Below, in pieces: positions 6,827 through 8,883 of a stretch of DNA of 8,883 bases (the first letter of the stretch is position 1; the number at the start of each line of letters is the position of its first letter). The notes beneath the pieces are model-generated. The model worked only from the letters and a program-made list of their open reading frames with translations. It searched no databases and had not been told where the DNA came from. Source of the stretch: Polaromonas sp. (GTDB taxonomy: Bacteria > Pseudomonadota > Gammaproteobacteria > Burkholderiales > Burkholderiaceae_C); the NCBI GenBank assembly GCA_026786065.1, contig JAJAYS010000030.1:1-8883 (forward strand), read 5' to 3'. The translations under genes were made by a program, and so were the position numbers.

Positions 6827-7606
6827 TCAGCAGCCGGTCCAGTGCGGGCTTTGTTTTGCAACAAACGCCGCGACGCCCTCGTGAAAATCTGCGCTGCCAT
6901 AGCAGCGCCGGATCAGGTCTTCGCCTTCCGGCAAGCCCTGCACCGCCAGGCGACGCCAGCCCGCCATTGTGACGGCGTGGGGCACCGGGGCCCGCCCGCA
7001 CAGACCCAGGCCCCCGCGGGTTTCCGCCGGGCCCCGCGCTTCGGGCGCACAGACCTGCAGCACAGCGCCGCAGGCCAGGGCCTCGTCGGCGTGGATCAGT
7101 TCGGCCAGCAGCAGCATGCGTTTGACACGCGGCATGCCCCACACGGCGACGAGCCGCGCGAGGTTGGCGATAGACAAACAATTGCCCAGGGTTTTGGCAA
7201 TTGGCACGCCAAAGCGCGAGGCAGACGTGGCAATGCGGAAATCGCAGGCGGTTGCAATCGCCAGGCCGCCGCCTATGGTCCAGCCCTCCAGCACCGCGAC
7301 GGTCGGCATCGGCAGCGACTCGACCAGCGATATGCTGTAGTCGATCTGCCGCTCATAGGCCACGCCGTCGTCGCCGGTCTGAAAGGCGGCGAATTGCGCA
7401 ATGTCGGTGCCGGCCACAAAGGCCTCCCCGCCGGCGCCGCGGAAGGTAACGACGCGAACGCTGCGGTCAGCCGCGAGTTTTTCGCAGATGGCCCTCAGCT
7501 GCTGGTACATGGCCCAGGTCATCGCGTTGCGTGCCTGCGGACGGTCGAACAGCACCGCTGCGACCCCGTCTGCGATCGACAGCTGGACCGCGCCTTCGGT
7601 CGTCAT
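6827..7606 (-). CDS. Crotonase-family (enoyl-CoA hydratase/isomerase-like) protein lacking the hydratase glutamates
   Basis: This 259-residue protein has the crotonase fold signatures: LFDRPQARNAM (19-29), the oxyanion-hole segment EAFVAGTDIAQF (61-72), TIGGGLAIATACDFR (110-124), and a C-terminal trimerisation helix region YGSADFHEGVAAFVAK (236-251). Family members bind acyl-CoA and stabilise a thioester enolate. By motif alignment to rat mitochondrial hydratase, Glu144 (GGGCE) is Ala116 here and Glu164 (FGQPE) is Ile136. A normal hydratase mechanism is therefore unlikely; isomerase, hydrolase, decarboxylase or another crotonase activity is possible. Residues about 190-206 are Gly/Arg-rich where relatives have a helix, although the length is conserved. 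Its ATG overlaps the stop of the upstream CoA-transferase gene (ATGA), implying translational coupling; the ATG has no strong Shine-Dalgarno of its own. It is the last gene of the visible operon. Confidence 0.88.
   Translation of the reverse strand: MTTEGAVQLSIADGVAAVLFDRPQARNAMTWAMYQQLRAICEKLAADRSVRVVTFRGAGGEAFVAGTDIAQFAAFQTGDDGVAYERQIDYSISLVESLPMPTVAVLEGWTIGGGLAIATACDFRIATSASRFGVPIAKTLGNCLSIANLARLVAVWGMPRVKRMLLLAELIHADEALACGAVLQVCAPEARGPAETRGGLGLCGRAPVPHAVTMAGWRRLAVQGLPEGEDLIRRCYGSADFHEGVAAFVAKQSPHWTGC
6986..7036. repeat. Perfect 9-base inverted repeat inside the crotonase gene
   Basis: CGGGGCCCG at 6986-6994 and CGGGCCCCG at 7028-7036 are exact reverse complements separated by 33 bases. 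The arms and spacer fall on the stretch of the crotonase where the protein departs from its family (about residues 190-206). Such GC-rich arms can form a hairpin and are a typical place for sequencing or assembly errors. A biological role is not evident. Confidence 0.6.
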
Positions 7607-8844
7607 GCGCCGAACGCGCCCTGGGCGCGCAAATCAGCCTGCTCCCTGGCACTCAGGCCGATCTCGCCCAGCACTTCCTGCGTATGCTCGCCGAGCAGCG
7701 GCGGATGCCGGCGCACCTGCTGCGGCGTGCCCGACAGCTTGACCGCAAACCCGATATTAGGAACCTTGCCTTCGATGGGATGGTCGATCTCCATGCGCAT
7801 CCCTCTAGCCTTGGCATGGTCGCTACCGAACGCTTCCGGATAAGTCAGGATCGGCCCGGCCGGGATGCCTGCATCGAGCAGCGTGCTGACCCAGTAGTCC
7901 TTCGGTTGCTGGCGGAAGCTGCGTTCAAGCTCATGCTCAAGCGCCGGACGGTTGGCCAGACGCAGCGAAATCGTTGAAAACCGAGCGTCTTCCAGCAGCT
8001 CCTCGCGGCCCAGCAGAGCACACAACTGGACCCACAGTTTCTGGTTGTTGGCGCCCATCACGAAGTGGCCGTCCGAGCAGGCCATCGCCTGGTACGGGGC
8101 GGTCATCTTGTTGGAGGTGCCCAGCGGCTCGGGCGCCCGACCGGTGCCCCAGTAGTCGCAAATGTCCCAAACTGAAAACGCCAGTGCCGAGTCGAACAGC
8201 GACGCATCGACATGCTGGCCCTGCCCGCTGGATTGCGCGCCAATGTAGGCCGACAACGTCGCGTACACCGCGAACAGCGCGCAGCCGATGTCGGCCACCG
8301 GCACGCCGGCCTTGACCGGCGGCCCGCCCGGATAGCCAGTCACGCTCATCACCCCCGACATGGCCTGCGCCATCAGGTCGAAGCCGGGCCGGTCGGCCCA
8401 GGGACCGGTTTGGCCGAAGCCCGAAATGCTGGTGTAAACCAGCTTCGGGTTGATCGCGGCGACGACCTCGTAACCCAGCCCGAGCCGCTTCATCGCCCCG
8501 GGGCGGTAGTTTTCGAGCAGGATGTCGGCGTCTTTTGCCATGCGCAGCAGCACGCCGCGTCCGGCCTCGGTTTTGAGGTCCAGCGTGACGCTGCGCTTGT
8601 TGCGGTTCATGTTGAGAAAGCCCAGCGAGTCGGCGCCTTTCATCTTGAAGCCCATCGCGCCGCGCGTCTGGTCGCCGCCACCCGGCGGCTCGATTTTGAT
8701 GACATCGGCGCCCAGGTCGGCCAGCAGCATGCAGGCATATGGGCCGGCCATCACCTGGCTGATGTCGAGCACGCGCACCCCTTCGAGAGGCAGCTGCTTA
8801 ATAGCGGTCACTGGACGCTTAGGCGACGAACACCTGCCGGTCAT
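7603..8844 (-). CDS. CaiB/BaiF (family III) CoA-transferase
   Basis: Family III CoA-transferases move CoA between an acyl-CoA and a free acid, here probably activating a carboxylic acid taken up by the cell. The 413-residue length is normal. Motifs in order: LEGVRVLDISQVMAGPYACM (20-39), LADLGADVIKIEPPGGGD (41-58), NMNRNKRSVTLDL (78-90), ENYRPGAMKRLGLGY (111-125), RPGFDLMAQAMSGVMSVTG (152-170), GVPVADIGCALFA (180-192), GQGQHVDASLFD (207-218) and PLLGEHTQEVLGEIG (382-396). The catalytic aspartate that forms the acyl anhydride should be Asp185 in GVPVAD. The ATG at 8844 is preferred because AAGGG lies six bases upstream and it overlaps the previous gene's stop by four bases. A GTG at 8811 would remove 11 poorly conserved residues but has no ribosome site. 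The stop overlaps the crotonase start. The substrate is not readable from sequence; names such as formyl-CoA or succinyl-CoA transferase would be guesses. Confidence 0.93.
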   Translation of the reverse strand: MTGRCSSPKRPVTAIKQLPLEGVRVLDISQVMAGPYACMLLADLGADVIKIEPPGGGDQTRGAMGFKMKGADSLGFLNMNRNKRSVTLDLKTEAGRGVLLRMAKDADILLENYRPGAMKRLGLGYEVVAAINPKLVYTSISGFGQTGPWADRPGFDLMAQAMSGVMSVTGYPGGPPVKAGVPVADIGCALFAVYATLSAYIGAQSSGQGQHVDASLFDSALAFSVWDICDYWGTGRAPEPLGTSNKMTAPYQAMACSDGHFVMGANNQKLWVQLCALLGREELLEDARFSTISLRLANRPALEHELERSFRQQPKDYWVSTLLDAGIPAGPILTYPEAFGSDHAKARGMRMEIDHPIEGKVPNIGFAVKLSGTPQQVRRHPPLLGEHTQEVLGEIGLSAREQADLRAQGAFGA

Positions 8845-8883
8845 GCGTCGCCCTTGACTCCACCGTCTTTGATGACCTTGGCC
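8841..8883 (-). CDS. 3' end of probable Bug/TctC-family periplasmic solute-binding protein (partial)
   Basis: Reading leftward from the edge, the frame gives AKVIKDGGVKGDA then TGA at 8843-8841. This resembles the usual C-terminal tail of Bug (TctC-type) binding proteins, which often end in something like W-x-KVI-(R/K)-D-x-x-(I/V)-K. These proteins capture carboxylic acids in the periplasm for tripartite tricarboxylate transporters and are very numerous in Burkholderiales, often beside CaiB-type transferases. Its stop overlaps the CoA-transferase ATG by four bases (ATGA), which supports a real coding frame. Only 13 residues are visible, so family assignment is tentative; an acyl-CoA dehydrogenase or other operon member is not excluded. 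Confidence 0.5.
   Translation of the reverse strand, partial: AKVIKDGGVKGDA
8851..8855 (-). promoter_or_regulatory. Ribosome binding site of the CoA-transferase gene
   Basis: On the minus strand AAGGG lies six bases before the ATG at 8844, a reasonable match to the Shine-Dalgarno consensus. It lies inside the end of the upstream gene and decides in favour of ATG 8844 over the downstream GTG at 8811, which has no such motif. Confidence 0.55.

Noticed and set aside
1..8883. CRISPR array, riboswitch, toxin-antitoxin or defence genes
   Set aside because: I looked for regularly spaced repeats, small paired frames and defence-type domains and saw none.

Overview
The window looks like a chromosomal piece of a high-GC betaproteobacterium, most likely Burkholderiales (Comamonadaceae-like). 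This rests on codon usage strongly biased to G/C, a tamA-tamB pair of the betaproteobacterial type, and a Bug-type binding-protein end followed by a CaiB/BaiF transferase and a crotonase, an arrangement common in that order. No phylogenetic computation was possible.

Layout. Bases 1-162 hold no gene I can support. Bases 163-6074 carry a two-gene plus-strand operon: tamA (outer-membrane Omp85 protein with POTRA domains and a barrel) and tamB (1320-residue inner-membrane-anchored, periplasm-spanning protein), sharing one base (TGATG junction). Together they should form the translocation and assembly module that links inner and outer membranes, used for outer-membrane protein insertion and proposed to carry phospholipids. 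Bases 6145-6219 encode a complete tRNA-Arg(CCU) with a genomic CCA. About 20 bases later begins a remnant of an IS1380-family transposase, about 60 recognisable codons that still hold the YREK-type catalytic box. It is followed by about 400 bases of gene-free, locally AT-rich sequence with a small direct repeat and two weak terminator candidates.

Bases 6827-8883 belong to a minus-strand operon read from the right edge: the last 13 codons of a probable Bug/TctC-type periplasmic solute-binding protein, a family III (CaiB/BaiF) CoA-transferase, and a crotonase-family protein. Each junction is a 4-base ATGA overlap, so the genes are very likely translationally coupled. The simplest reading is uptake of an organic acid by a Bug-dependent tripartite transporter, activation to a CoA thioester by CoA transfer, and processing by the crotonase. 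The substrate cannot be read from the sequence. The crotonase lacks both glutamates used by true enoyl-CoA hydratases, so hydratase is probably the wrong label.

I see no clearly new multi-gene system. The points most worth a second look are the crotonase active site, its odd GC-rich insert flanked by a perfect 9-base inverted repeat, the transposase remnant beside the tRNA, and the unusual start of tamA.
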